A DNA stretch of 29,753 nt, from assembly GCA_045546535.1 (NCBI GenBank), contig JAZQDA010000124.1, forward strand, positions 1 through 29,753. Direction: 5' to 3'. This document shows, one piece after another, positions 21,278 through 28,579 of this stretch; the first letter of the stretch is position 1; every line of letters begins with the position of its first letter. The position numbers and the translations under genes are program-made. Below the pieces are notes generated by a model, which had not been told where the DNA came from, searched no databases, and worked only from the letters and a program-made list of their open reading frames with translations. This stretch comes from RGIG1828 sp045546535 (GTDB lineage Bacteria > Bacillota > Clostridia > UMGS1810).

Positions 21278-22600
21278 TCAACCTCCCTGTAATATCTTTT
21301 CAATAGCCATATCTGTATTAACTTGATTATTTGCTTGTATTCGTGCCAATTTCTCGGCTATTTCCTCGTCAGTCATATTCGGGTAAAGCCAACGGAGTTC
21401 ATCTTCCTTTTCAAGAACTCCTCTGTCAACGGCTGAAACAATACGCTCATACTGCTTGTCATAGTCCTCATAGGTGTCAAACCAATCCACCATAACTGTA
21501 TAAAGGTCAAGCGGAATATTCAAGAACACCGCATCGGCTTCAAGTGTTGCCTTTATGCCGTCAAACATAGCGGATTGAATTTTCTTGACGAAAGAGCGTG
21601 TCTTTGTGTTTGCTGTGCGTATCTCGGTTGCCGTTGCCCCTGCCGTGTGTTCTGCCTCGGTCAAAAAACCTCGGTCAAGTCCTACCATATCTTCCCAATC
21701 GGCTTTTGCATCAATTAACTTTTGTTTGTAATCGTTGTATCTCGTGGACGGAGCGAAACTATCAATCAGCGTTCCGTCAACTCCTGCCTTTTTGCGAATA
21801 GCATAAATGCCTTCGGGCAAATCAAAACGCTCACCGTCTTTTGTGCCGATTTTTCTTGCAACTGTTTCATCGGCAAAGAGCTTTGTTTTCATCAAGTGCA
21901 TTTCTTCATCAAGATTATTCCTTGCAACCTTGATTTGATTTTCCACTTCCTCGCACCCAAAGTTAAGCGGAACACCCCATTGTGATAAACCTCTGCTATC
22001 CTGTGGCGATTTATAATATGCTACACCGATATTGTTAGCATTGTAATAAGCAACATTGTCATTCTTGTAATGCTCCCATTCAGCCAAATATTCCTCGTTA
22101 CCGCTTTTGTCGGTGGTGTAATAATAAACATACAAAGTGCCATTTTCGTCAAGAATATGGTGTCTAATAAGCCTGTATTCCCTATGCTTGACAACCTTCT
22201 TGTCGATAACCATAGCAACCTCATACATCTTATCGGCTACCATACGATAAACGGAAACATCAGCAGGAGCAATAATGCGGTGATACGGCTCATCATCTTC
22301 ACCTGTTGCCATTGTTACAAAACAACCACCTTTGCCGTTCATCATCGCACATATTTCATACCGCTTTGCTTCAAGGTTTTCTGCAAGAGGTATCAACGGC
22401 TGAACAAGTGTGCTGTCCGTCTGCAATTCCACCGTTGCTTCATCGCATACAAGCGAGGTCAGTTTTGTATTCGCAATAGCAAGTGGGTTATACTCCGTTA
22501 TATTTTCCCAATCCTGCACTTTTACGACAATTTTCTTTTCCTCGTCATATTGGTCTATCTTCTTTTTGACAAATCCCCAAAAATTACTCCAAAATCCCAA
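21278..22600 (-). CDS. Portal protein (A118/SPP1-type)
   Basis: A 440-residue protein starting at a TTG (AAGGAG site upstream). It shows the A118-type portal order: an N-terminal WSNFWGFVKKK segment, a beta-rich wing, the helical clip/stem region (CEEVENQIKVARNNLDEEMHLMKTKLFA), a GLDRGFLTE-x-x-H-T-A-G-A-T-A-T-E-I stretch around residues 319-336, and a C-terminal helix with YPNMTDEEIAEKLARI. Twelve copies form the DNA channel at one vertex, the docking site for terminase. It follows terminase as expected. Confidence 0.9.
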   Translation of the reverse strand: MGFWSNFWGFVKKKIDQYDEEKKIVVKVQDWENITEYNPLAIANTKLTSLVCDEATVELQTDSTLVQPLIPLAENLEAKRYEICAMMNGKGGCFVTMATGEDDEPYHRIIAPADVSVYRMVADKMYEVAMVIDKKVVKHREYRLIRHHILDENGTLYVYYYTTDKSGNEEYLAEWEHYKNDNVAYYNANNIGVAYYKSPQDSRGLSQWGVPLNFGCEEVENQIKVARNNLDEEMHLMKTKLFADETVARKIGTKDGERFDLPEGIYAIRKKAGVDGTLIDSFAPSTRYNDYKQKLIDAKADWEDMVGLDRGFLTEAEHTAGATATEIRTANTKTRSFVKKIQSAMFDGIKATLEADAVFLNIPLDLYTVMVDWFDTYEDYDKQYERIVSAVDRGVLEKEDELRWLYPNMTDEEIAEKLARIQANNQVNTDMAIEKILQGG

Positions 22601-22614
22601 TTACAAATCACTCC

Positions 22615-23064
22615 TTACATCCATCTACCGCCACGGCGTTTTGCTTTTGCAGAGCCTACCGATGCTTGTCTTGAATACTTTTCATATTCATCTCTTGCAC
22701 CTTGCATAGCCTTAATAGCCTTTTCTTGTATCTCAATTTTTGCCTTAATTCCTGCTTTCATACCGCCAATAGCATCGGCTGACATTCCATAAGATTTTCC
22801 CATAGCAGTTGCGTTTTTATATTCGCTTTTCAAAAAGTCGACTTCTCTTTGAGTTTCTGCAATAAGGCTATTTCCTGTAACACTCTTATGCACATACATT
22901 TGATAACCAATAGCATCTTTTGTAGCCCCTGCTTCTACCGCAAAACTTGCAGGAAAGTCATTGATATTAGATGTTTCTGTGGCGTATGCACTTTTATATT
23001 CTGCTGAACGAGGATTTCCACCGCCACCTGCGGAAATACCGCTTGAACCACCTCTACCACCCAT
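22615..23064 (-). CDS. Gly-rich hypothetical protein beside the portal
   Basis: A 149-residue protein that starts MGGRGGSSG and ends in basic KAKRRGGRWM. The middle is helical and charged. Proteins with an MGGRGG(S/A)SG start are common in Bacillota phages next to portal or minor capsid genes, but I know no function; a DNA- or RNA-contacting structural role would suit the basic end. It overlaps the DUF4417-like gene by 11 bases. Confidence 0.65.
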   Translation of the reverse strand: MGGRGGSSGISAGGGGNPRSAEYKSAYATETSNINDFPASFAVEAGATKDAIGYQMYVHKSVTGNSLIAETQREVDFLKSEYKNATAMGKSYGMSADAIGGMKAGIKAKIEIQEKAIKAMQGARDEYEKYSRQASVGSAKAKRRGGRWM

Positions 23065-23689
23065 TAACTCTCGCCTCCGTAAATCTGTCTTGAAATGATT
23101 TTATCCTAACTATATTCGCATTGCATTCTTTCGGTATATCTCCGTGAAATATGACCGTTTCGGGTTGCAATCGGTCTAACATTTCAAACCAACCGTCAAG
23201 AAATAACGCTTTTGTTTCCTCGTTTCTTTGAGTGCCTACACTTGAAACTGCAACTGTCGCACCTTTTGGCGTACCGTCAAAGCACCACTTGAAACTGTTC
23301 TTATCGCTCCACGCTATCGTGGGAATTACTTTGTACCCCATACTTTGCCATAATGCACCAAGCCAATGTTTGCGATAATGATTGTATATCTGCAACGCTT
23401 TCGGATAGTCGGTGTATAGCGAAAAATCGGGCGTCATTATTGAATGAAATTCGCCTATCAAATTGACATAAGCCAACGGCTCACGCCACAGCCTTTCAAA
23501 TTGGTAGTCATCAACAAAGAAGTGCAATCCTTTTTCCTTTTTGTTCTTTGCTGACCTTGCATAATTAAATCCGACAAACTCCGCAGGCTCATACTTGTAC
23601 GGCTCTAATATAGGCGTGTTATATTCGCCCTCTGTGTCGAACTGCATTATATTAAGATTTTCGCAAAACCGTGTTTCTCTATAATTCAT
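23054..23689 (-). CDS. DUF4417-like protein
   Basis: A 211-residue protein (from the ATG at 23689; an ATG at 23704 is also possible). It has F-V-G-F-N-Y-A, HFFVDDYQFERLW, LIGEFHSIMTPDFSLYTDYP, IPTIAWSD and VSSVGTQRNEETKALFLDGW, the series of conserved blocks I associate with DUF4417, an uncharacterised phage and plasmid family. The tight conservation of acidic and aromatic residues suggests an enzyme. It lies between large terminase and portal; activity unknown. Confidence 0.75.
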   Translation of the reverse strand: MNYRETRFCENLNIMQFDTEGEYNTPILEPYKYEPAEFVGFNYARSAKNKKEKGLHFFVDDYQFERLWREPLAYVNLIGEFHSIMTPDFSLYTDYPKALQIYNHYRKHWLGALWQSMGYKVIPTIAWSDKNSFKWCFDGTPKGATVAVSSVGTQRNEETKALFLDGWFEMLDRLQPETVIFHGDIPKECNANIVRIKSFQDRFTEARVNGW

Positions 23690-23730
23690 ACATACACCGC
23701 CCAAAATCCCAAAATATCACGCTCCTATAT

Positions 23731-25050
23731 TTAATCCAAAATAAAGTGGTAGTTATCTGCAAGGCTGTAAAACAGTCCATCTATGCAGTCGATGTTAATT
23801 GTGCCATCATCAAGTATGACTGCCTTTTCACTTTTGGGGTCATATACCGCATTTTGCAACTGTTCTATAAGCGGTTCACATTCGCCCTTTACAAGTTTGA
23901 ATTTGCCCTGTGCCATAAGTTTTGATAGCATCAATGGTCTATCCTGCAACGGCATAGAGGACTTGATGCAGGCGGCATTATCAAATATATATCGCCAATC
24001 GTTAAGTCCGTTGATAATCGTATAATACGCATCGTCTACATAACAGTTATTTGCCCTTATGCCGTATTCTTTTTCTATGCTTGATATAAAGTCCTTTGCG
24101 GCATTTTCAACATCAGCAGGGCGTAAATCTTGCGGTAATATTTCTTTTGCCTTTAATACATAAACATTGTTTTTTCTGTCAACTGCACTTGCAACAAGTG
24201 AATAATTTGAGAGGTTGCCTCCGATATCGAACCCCACGGAAAAGTTTCGTAAATCTTTCGGCACATCTTTTCTGTCAATGATATACTTATCGACATTCTC
24301 CGCAAAGTCTTGAAAAACTATGCCCTCTGCCGCACATCGTAAACCGAGTATGTCTCGCTTATAGTAAACACTTCCAACCTCATACTTTGATATTTCTTCG
24401 TCAAGGTTTTCTTTCGACAGATTGATATTATCAAAGATATTAAAGGTTATAAGATTAAAACCGCCCTTTAACTGTCCGCTTTCGCTCTTTTCCTCATACA
24501 CATCAATAAACTTTCGGTAAATCTCTGCGTTTGGGCTTTCGGGGTTCAAATCCCAATAAAACCGCTTTATATCTGCGTTTATCTGTCTGCGTTGTGCTTC
24601 TCTTATTGTTTCTTCGTGGTGTAAGTTTATCTCCGTTGCAATCCATAAGCCAATAGACATACCTCTAAATTTCTTGTAACTGTCAGCCTTTGCACCGCCA
24701 CAAAACAAAACAATCTTTTCTTTATAGTTGGTATCTTTTCCGCATATCCTCAAACACTCATTGCCTTTGTATTTACCCCATCGGCATTGACCTCTAAAAA
24801 TATGTTCCAATCCGTACCCGTCACAATCGCCTATGATGATTTTTGCCGTTGGTTGCGTTGAAGCAGTTGCAAGGTGTAATTTGTCTTTTGACTTTTTCAA
24901 ATCGTGAGCAAAGCAAAATATATTGTCTGTGGTCTTACCGCTACGAATAGAACCCTCCGCAATATTCATTGAGCATTTACGAGTTTTTGTCATATATTGG
25001 CAATGCTTATCATTCCACTTATAATCAAGCGTTTTCGTCCTTGTAGCCAA
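23731..25050 (-). CDS. Terminase large subunit (PBSX-like)
   Basis: A 439-residue protein started at a TTG. The N-terminal ATPase has Walker A G33-S-I-R-S-G-K-T-T41, a Walker B-like stretch around 134-140 ending ATEIN (a Thr-Glu in place of the usual Asp-Glu) and a motif near MSIGLW. The nuclease half begins near residue 270 with VGFDIGG and later has CYVDDAYYTIINGL and IDCIDGLFYS. It cuts and pumps DNA into the prohead. Length and motifs are normal, so it should be active. Confidence 0.9.
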   Translation of the reverse strand: MATRTKTLDYKWNDKHCQYMTKTRKCSMNIAEGSIRSGKTTDNIFCFAHDLKKSKDKLHLATASTQPTAKIIIGDCDGYGLEHIFRGQCRWGKYKGNECLRICGKDTNYKEKIVLFCGGAKADSYKKFRGMSIGLWIATEINLHHEETIREAQRRQINADIKRFYWDLNPESPNAEIYRKFIDVYEEKSESGQLKGGFNLITFNIFDNINLSKENLDEEISKYEVGSVYYKRDILGLRCAAEGIVFQDFAENVDKYIIDRKDVPKDLRNFSVGFDIGGNLSNYSLVASAVDRKNNVYVLKAKEILPQDLRPADVENAAKDFISSIEKEYGIRANNCYVDDAYYTIINGLNDWRYIFDNAACIKSSMPLQDRPLMLSKLMAQGKFKLVKGECEPLIEQLQNAVYDPKSEKAVILDDGTINIDCIDGLFYSLADNYHFILD

Positions 25051-25396
25051 ATGCCCTCGCCTCCGCTTCGCTCAAATCCTCAATATATTCTTCGTCCCTG
25101 TCCTCTCCAATAAGTTCCTGCACCTTTTCAAACGCTTTTACATTGCCCTTTTCTGCTTCTTTAATCATACCCAAAACGCACAAAGTTTTGTGATTCCATT
25201 CTTCTTCTGGTATGCCCAACGCTTCCAATACTTGCTGATTTTTTTTGCCTTTTATTTCCAACCCAACAAGCATTTCAGCCAACATTCGCAAGGTCTTTTT
25301 TTTTCGCCTTGCCTTGCCTGAATTTTGACCGCCTTTCGAGGCTTCCTCGACGGTTAATGTATGTGCTTGTGGTATTAGGTTCTTTTCATTCGCCAT
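25025..25396 (-). CDS. Terminase small subunit (candidate)
   Basis: A 123-residue protein directly before the large subunit, overlapping it by 26 bases. It has a Gly-Gly-x-x-S-G-K-A-R-R-K-K-K basic start (residues 21-33), then helices (LRMLAEMLVGLEIKG; WNHKTLCVLGMIKEAEKGNVKAFEKVQELIGE) and an acidic tail. This layout is common in small phage proteins that recognise the packaging site. The name is based mainly on position and pattern. Confidence 0.75.
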   Translation of the reverse strand: MANEKNLIPQAHTLTVEEASKGGQNSGKARRKKKTLRMLAEMLVGLEIKGKKNQQVLEALGIPEEEWNHKTLCVLGMIKEAEKGNVKAFEKVQELIGEDRDEEYIEDLSEAEARAFGYKDENA

Positions 25397-26033
25397 TCAT
25401 CTCACTTCTTTTTTCATATTTTGAAACTTTCTTTACAACGATATTTGTTATAGGCAATATAAGTATCTCATACGCCGTTTTTAACGCTATTTCAGCCACT
25501 AAAAGCATAAGCATATCATTTATACTCATAACGCCTATAAACGCCACAGAACAAAAAATAACGCTATCTGCGACCTGTCCTGCTATGCTCGACAATATCG
25601 CTCTCAAAAAGAACTTGTTTTTTGACTTTCTTTTCATTATTTCAAAAACTTTATCGTTTATGAAATCGCCCACAATAAATGCAGAAAAAGAAGCAATCAA
25701 AACCCTAAAAGATGTTCCAAAGATTGTTTGAAACTGTGCCTGATTTTCCCAATATGCAGGATATGGCAAAATTATTGATAATTGCAATACCAACGCCATA
25801 AGCAAATTCATACCAAATCCCAAATAACAAGTAAATCTGCTCCACTTATAGCCGTAAACTTCGCTGAACACATCCGATAATACATAAGTCAAAGGGAATA
25901 CAAGGTTTGAACAAGTCATAACAATTCCAAAAGGCAATAGCATTTGCTTTGATACCGCTATATTGCTAATCAGCAAGCAAGAAACAGAAAGAACCGTCAA
26001 AACAAGTTGCAATTTACTAACTTTATTCTTCAT
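25386..26033 (-). CDS. yhhQ-like: Queuosine-precursor transporter, YhhQ/QPTR (VUT) family
   Basis: From the ATG at 26033 (GGAGG five bases upstream) this is a 215-residue protein with about six membrane helices. The family hallmark is plain: SNLVFPLTYVLSDVFSEVYGYKWSR (near residues 42-67), with VGDFINDKVFEIMKRKSKNKFFLRAILSSIAGQ and VAEIALKTAYEILILPIT. E. coli YhhQ imports preQ0/preQ1; phage copies are linked to 7-deazaguanine DNA modification. It overlaps the DpdA-like gene by 11 bases and the small terminase gene likewise, so all are in one operon. Confidence 0.85.
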   Translation of the reverse strand: MKNKVSKLQLVLTVLSVSCLLISNIAVSKQMLLPFGIVMTCSNLVFPLTYVLSDVFSEVYGYKWSRFTCYLGFGMNLLMALVLQLSIILPYPAYWENQAQFQTIFGTSFRVLIASFSAFIVGDFINDKVFEIMKRKSKNKFFLRAILSSIAGQVADSVIFCSVAFIGVMSINDMLMLLVAEIALKTAYEILILPITNIVVKKVSKYEKRSEMNGE

Positions 26034-26761
26034 ACGCCCTCCACTTTTGGAAATAACGCTCTTGCATTTTTTCTCCTTCTTCATAACTTTTTGCTAAAAC
26101 AATATCTCGGTGGTTTTTGCTAAATTCTTTTGTCACTTTTTTATTTCCTATCTTGCCAAATATTGCTTGTTGTTTCCAAGAACTACTATCAGTATAATCG
26201 AAAGGCACTTTATCTAAAACCTTTTGTCTTGTCATACCCAAACAATGAACTTTGCAATTATACTTCTTGGCATATTTCAAAAACATCAAGTATTGTTCGT
26301 CTTTTATATCTTCGTTCTTAAATCCTGTTATTGCTACAATTTTACCCGAATAATCTTGACACATCTTTTTGAATTCTTCAATTCCTCTGTTTTTGTGCCA
26401 AACGGGATATTATTTTTGATGAAACGCCTTCTAATATTTTCCGCAATTCAAGAATTTTCTCATATCCTAAAATGTTATCAACATCCATTTCAAAATATCC
26501 AATAACATTCGGACGGTCAAAATGCTTTATAAATTCTGCATATTCATAGGTATATTTAAGATAATCAACCTTTGTTCCTTTTTGCAAAGTATGAGCACCG
26601 CTATCCACGAGAATGAGTTCACTTTTATCTCTTATTGTTTCTGCTAATTTGTAATTAGCTTTTCTTGAATAATAATACGATATTAAATTCCACCTAAAAT
26701 GCTGTCGTTGTTCTATAAGTTCTTTTGAACCGTTTTCTAATGAAATCAAAAATATTTTCAT
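26023..26761 (-). pseudogene. dpdA-like: DpdA/TGT-like DNA 7-deazaguanine transglycosylase, split by a frameshift
   Basis: Two adjoining frames (26761-26378 and 26364-26023) together read as one TGT-fold protein of about 245 residues. The first has VDSGAHTL (D53-S-G, like the TDSGG motif of tRNA-guanine transglycosylase) and FEMDVDN. The second has IVAITGFKNEDI, HCLGMTR and FDYTDSSSW, whose Asp matches the nucleophile region. Skipping one base near 26404-26410 joins them as ...KII-PVWHKNRG. DpdA enzymes exchange guanine in DNA for a preQ0-type base. As read, base and nucleophile are on separate chains, so it is inactive unless a sequencing error or +1 recoding applies. Confidence 0.75.
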
Positions 26762-27258
26762 ACTTTTTTGAAATGAATATCTCTATCTATATGCTGACAA
26801 TGAGGACATTGAAGCATTTTGTGTTCAGGTTCTTCGTAGGTCTTTTCGTCTAAATCTTCAACGCTCGCCCAATCAATATCACTTGACGGCAATCCAAAAT
26901 TAAAGTCAAAATCGCTCAAATCAAGGTCAGCCAATTCATCAGCCAAATTGTCAAAGTCATACAGAGCCAACTCCTGCGACTTGTTATGCACAATCGCATA
27001 TTCTCTGCGTTGCTCGTCTGTCAAATGGTCTAAACGAATACAAGGCACTTTCTCAATGCCTAATTGCTTACAGGCAAGAACTCTTCCGTGTCCCTCAACA
27101 ATGGTATTATCCTTTCCCCATATTCCAACAGGGTCAATCATTTCATACTTACTGATAGACTTTTCAATTTCGCCAATGTCAAAATCTTCGTGCTTCTTGT
27201 TATTCTTCTCATACGGCTTCAAATCCTCAACCGCAATATACTCAATTTTTAATTCCAT
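26758..27258 (-). CDS. ParB N-terminal-domain protein with C-terminal zinc motif
   Basis: A 166-residue protein. Residues 1-90 form a ParB/sulfiredoxin-like domain: L-K-P-Y-E-K-N-N-K-K-H, then VEGHGRVLACKQLGIEKVPCIRLDHLTDEQRREYAIVHNK. An acidic linker follows, and the end has CPHCQHIDRDIHF, half a zinc finger. Phage ParB-like proteins of this type are often paired with DNA methylases or nucleases and may bind or cut DNA. Here it is coupled by ATGA to the DpdA-like gene, so a targeting or helper role in DNA modification is possible (inference). Confidence 0.75.
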   Translation of the reverse strand: MELKIEYIAVEDLKPYEKNNKKHEDFDIGEIEKSISKYEMIDPVGIWGKDNTIVEGHGRVLACKQLGIEKVPCIRLDHLTDEQRREYAIVHNKSQELALYDFDNLADELADLDLSDFDFNFGLPSSDIDWASVEDLDEKTYEEPEHKMLQCPHCQHIDRDIHFKKV

Positions 27259-27270
27259 ACATTCACCCCA

Positions 27271-27315
27271 TTATGCACAAAAGAGCCGACACAATCGGCT
27301 GTGTGTAAAAAGCAT
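27271..27315 (-). CDS. Possible 14-residue leader peptide
   Basis: An ATG at 27315, ten bases after an AAGGAG site, opens a 14-codon frame ending 13 bases before the ParB-like gene. The frame contains codons for two Arg and two Cys and is overlapped by a perfect hairpin. It could couple translation of the ParB-like gene to ribosome passage. It is short, so it may be chance. Confidence 0.4.
   Translation of the reverse strand: MLFTHSRLCRLFCA
27284..27300 (-). terminator. Hairpin inside the leader frame, followed by T's
   Basis: Six-bp arms AGCCGA/TCGGCT with a five-base loop, followed on the minus strand by CTTTTG. Short for a terminator, but its overlap with the small frame is suggestive of attenuation. 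Confidence 0.35.
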
Positions 27316-27348
27316 ATTGTATCAACTCCTTGTATAGTTATTTTGGTA

Positions 27349-27463
27349 TCACACGGGGTTGCGACCAAATGTACAATGTTGTGCGTAGCGGATAACGATA
27401 ATTCCGTAGGGAAGGCACTACAAATATTTGGTAGGGCTATCGCATTTTACCCGCCCCGTGTGA
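27349..27463 (-). ncRNA. Structured RNA candidate next to tRNA-Arg
   Basis: A perfect 10-bp outer helix (TCACACGGGG with CCCCGTGTGA) joins the two ends of this 115-base stretch. Inside it are a 7-bp helix (ACCAAAT with ATTTGGT, 27364-27370 and 27426-27432), a further helix around GTGC/GCAC with one mismatch, and a hairpin CGGA/TCCG at the tip, with one large asymmetric loop of about 21 bases. No protein is encoded. It begins one base after the CCA end of tRNA-Arg, so RNase P/Z-type processing could release it. I could not place it in a known RNA or ribozyme class. Confidence 0.55.
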
Positions 27464-27464
27464 G

Positions 27465-27544
27465 TGGTGAAAACGGTTGGATTTGAACCAACAAACCAAG
27501 CAATACGTAATCGCCCTGCACTTGCCAATCAGCATCTCGTTTCC
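27465..27544 (-). tRNA. tRNA-Arg (anticodon ACG)
   Basis: On the minus strand: acceptor GGAAACG pairs with CGTTTTC (one G-U), discriminator A and encoded CCA. T arm GTTGG-TTCAAAT-CCAAC is perfect. The anticodon loop TTACGTA on a 5-bp stem puts ACG at 34-36, decoding CGT. The D arm has only three good pairs and position 37 is T rather than the expected A, so it may be degenerate or non-canonical. Confidence 0.75.
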
Positions 27545-27686
27545 ATATTTCGCACCGATGGTCTAAATTTCCCCCATCGGCACTTCTCGTCTATTCGCTC
27601 CACCGAACAGGAAGAGCTTATCTTGTTCCGAGCCGTCAAAAATATTATAAAAAAGAAAGGAGGATGTATAATGCCCTATTATACAT
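27545..27686 (-). other. Spacer between the two tRNAs
   Basis: No gene on the minus strand. It holds a 7-bp hairpin (CCGATGG/CCATCGG around a 12-base loop) and an AT-rich stretch. On the plus strand an AAAGGAGG-type site precedes an ATG, but that frame runs antisense through tRNA-Gln. Confidence 0.5.
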
Positions 27687-27764
27687 TGGCTGAAGCGGAA
27701 GGATTTGAACCTACGAAATACAAGAGTCAAAGTCTTGTGCCTTAACCGTCTTGGCTACGCTTCA
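27687..27764 (-). tRNA. tRNA-Gln (anticodon TTG)
   Basis: Minus strand: acceptor TGAAGCG/CGCTTCA (T1-A72, as in bacterial tRNA-Gln), discriminator G and encoded CCA, anticodon arm CAAGA-CTTTGAC-TCTTG with TTG at 34-36 (reads CAA), T loop TTCAAAT. It is the first gene of its transcript. An imperfect leader hairpin containing AGGGC/GCCCT lies between the promoter and the tRNA. Confidence 0.92.
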
Positions 27765-27813
27765 TTGTTTGAACGAGCAGTAAGGGCTATTGCCCTCACA
27801 CTCGCTCTTTTAT

Positions 27814-27842
27814 ATTATAACACATTCATTTAAAAAAGTCAA
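27814..27842 (-). promoter_or_regulatory. Sigma-A promoter of the tRNA/modification/packaging unit
   Basis: Minus-strand TTGACT (27842-27837), 17-base spacer ending TGTGT, TATAAT (27819-27814). It would drive both tRNAs, the ParB-like, DpdA-like and QPTR genes, and then terminase and portal, since no strong terminator is seen before 19402. Confidence 0.85.
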
Positions 27843-27847
27843 GAACG

Positions 27848-28153
27848 TTATTTGAGGTCATATTCAATGCCTAAATTGTGGAGTTTGTTTTTCAGCCCCT
27901 CTGCTACGGCATCATCATAAAAGTCTGCGTTTGTGTCAATAATACCTTGCAAATTTGAAACAAATTCTTTTATTTTTGTCGAATTTTTTCTTGTTCCGCA
28001 TCTAAAAGTCTCAATAATTGCGAGAACGGAACCCATTACAAAACTGTCGGCTGTTGTTCTTACGGCATCTTTAACTGCATAATCAATAGCCTTTTGCGCC
28101 TGTATCTTATAAACCATAGGGAAACGGTTTATAGGTTTATATATGTCTTTCAT
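27848..28153 (-). CDS. Hypothetical early protein, 101 aa
   Basis: A 101-residue protein with helical content (VYKIQAQKAIDYAVKDAVRTTADSFVMGSVLAIIETFRCGTRKNSTKI). No family is recognised. It is the last gene of the early unit, ending just before the promoter at 27814-27842, and overlaps the upstream gene by four bases. Confidence 0.55.
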   Translation of the reverse strand: MKDIYKPINRFPMVYKIQAQKAIDYAVKDAVRTTADSFVMGSVLAIIETFRCGTRKNSTKIKEFVSNLQGIIDTNADFYDDAVAEGLKNKLHNLGIEYDLK

Positions 28154-28299
28154 TCAAACACCGCCTTTTCGGTCATTTCGCTTGCCATTTTTAACGCTTC
28201 AATAATTGTTTTAAAGTGTTCGAAATCTTCCTCGCTCCAATCATCTTGCGGAAAGACATTCTTTTCAATTCTTTCAAGCGATTTCTCAAATTTATTCAT
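28150..28299 (-). CDS. Hypothetical early protein, 49 aa
   Basis: Read from the ATG at 28299 (GTGAGGA site), overlapping the preceding stop by eight bases. A 49-residue acidic helical protein (MNKFEKSLERIEKN, then DWSEEDFEHFKTIIEALKMASEMTE). No family. A longer reading from 28335 starts inside the neighbour and is less likely. Confidence 0.5.
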   Translation of the reverse strand: MNKFEKSLERIEKNVFPQDDWSEEDFEHFKTIIEALKMASEMTEKAVFE

Positions 28300-28579
28300 T
28301 TTTGTCCTCACTGTACTTCTTTTTGAGTTCGGCATAATCTATTTCACTGATAATTTGCACACTATTTCCCCAATCGTCAACCGTATTTACCGATAGATTT
28401 TCAATCTCCTCAAAAATCTCCCTCGCAACCTCACTCTGCTTACGATAGCCTGCGTTGTAAAGGGCTTCGCTCTCTTGCAAGGTGGCTCTGCAAACATCTT
28501 CAAGTTTGCAATTTTCTCTTATGGCGCAAGCAGAACATATTGCTTTCGCCATTTCCTCAATCTGCTTCTCTTTGCTCAT
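28292..28579 (-). CDS. Conserved phage hypothetical protein, 95 aa
   Basis: A 95-residue protein with four Cys in the first third (C-x-x-C and C-K-L-E-D-V-C) and the segment ALYNAGYRKQSEVAREIFEEIE, which I recall in many small Clostridia phage proteins. A zinc-binding N-terminus with helical C-terminus is likely. Function unknown. ATGA overlap with the upstream gene. Confidence 0.6.
   Translation of the reverse strand: MSKEKQIEEMAKAICSACAIRENCKLEDVCRATLQESEALYNAGYRKQSEVAREIFEEIENLSVNTVDDWGNSVQIISEIDYAELKKKYSEDKNE

Noticed and set aside
23689..23704. Upstream ATG for the DUF4417-like gene
   Set aside because: Possible, but the five extra residues add no motif and the AGGAG is 14 bases away; 23689 kept, with the choice uncertain.
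27349..27463. Named ribozyme or riboswitch (hammerhead, twister, HEARO)
   Set aside because: I could not find the conserved cores of these classes; HEARO is linked to IscB-type proteins, not present here.
27545..27650. Possible third tRNA with a long variable arm
   Set aside because: There is a D-arm-like stretch and a hairpin, but no TTCRANY loop with pairing stem and no acceptor helix.
27464..27745. Plus-strand frame of 93 codons with an AAAGGAGG site and an internal ATG at 27671
   Set aside because: It runs antisense through both tRNAs; the repeated GFEPT stretch is the well-known false peptide read from the T arm of tRNAs.
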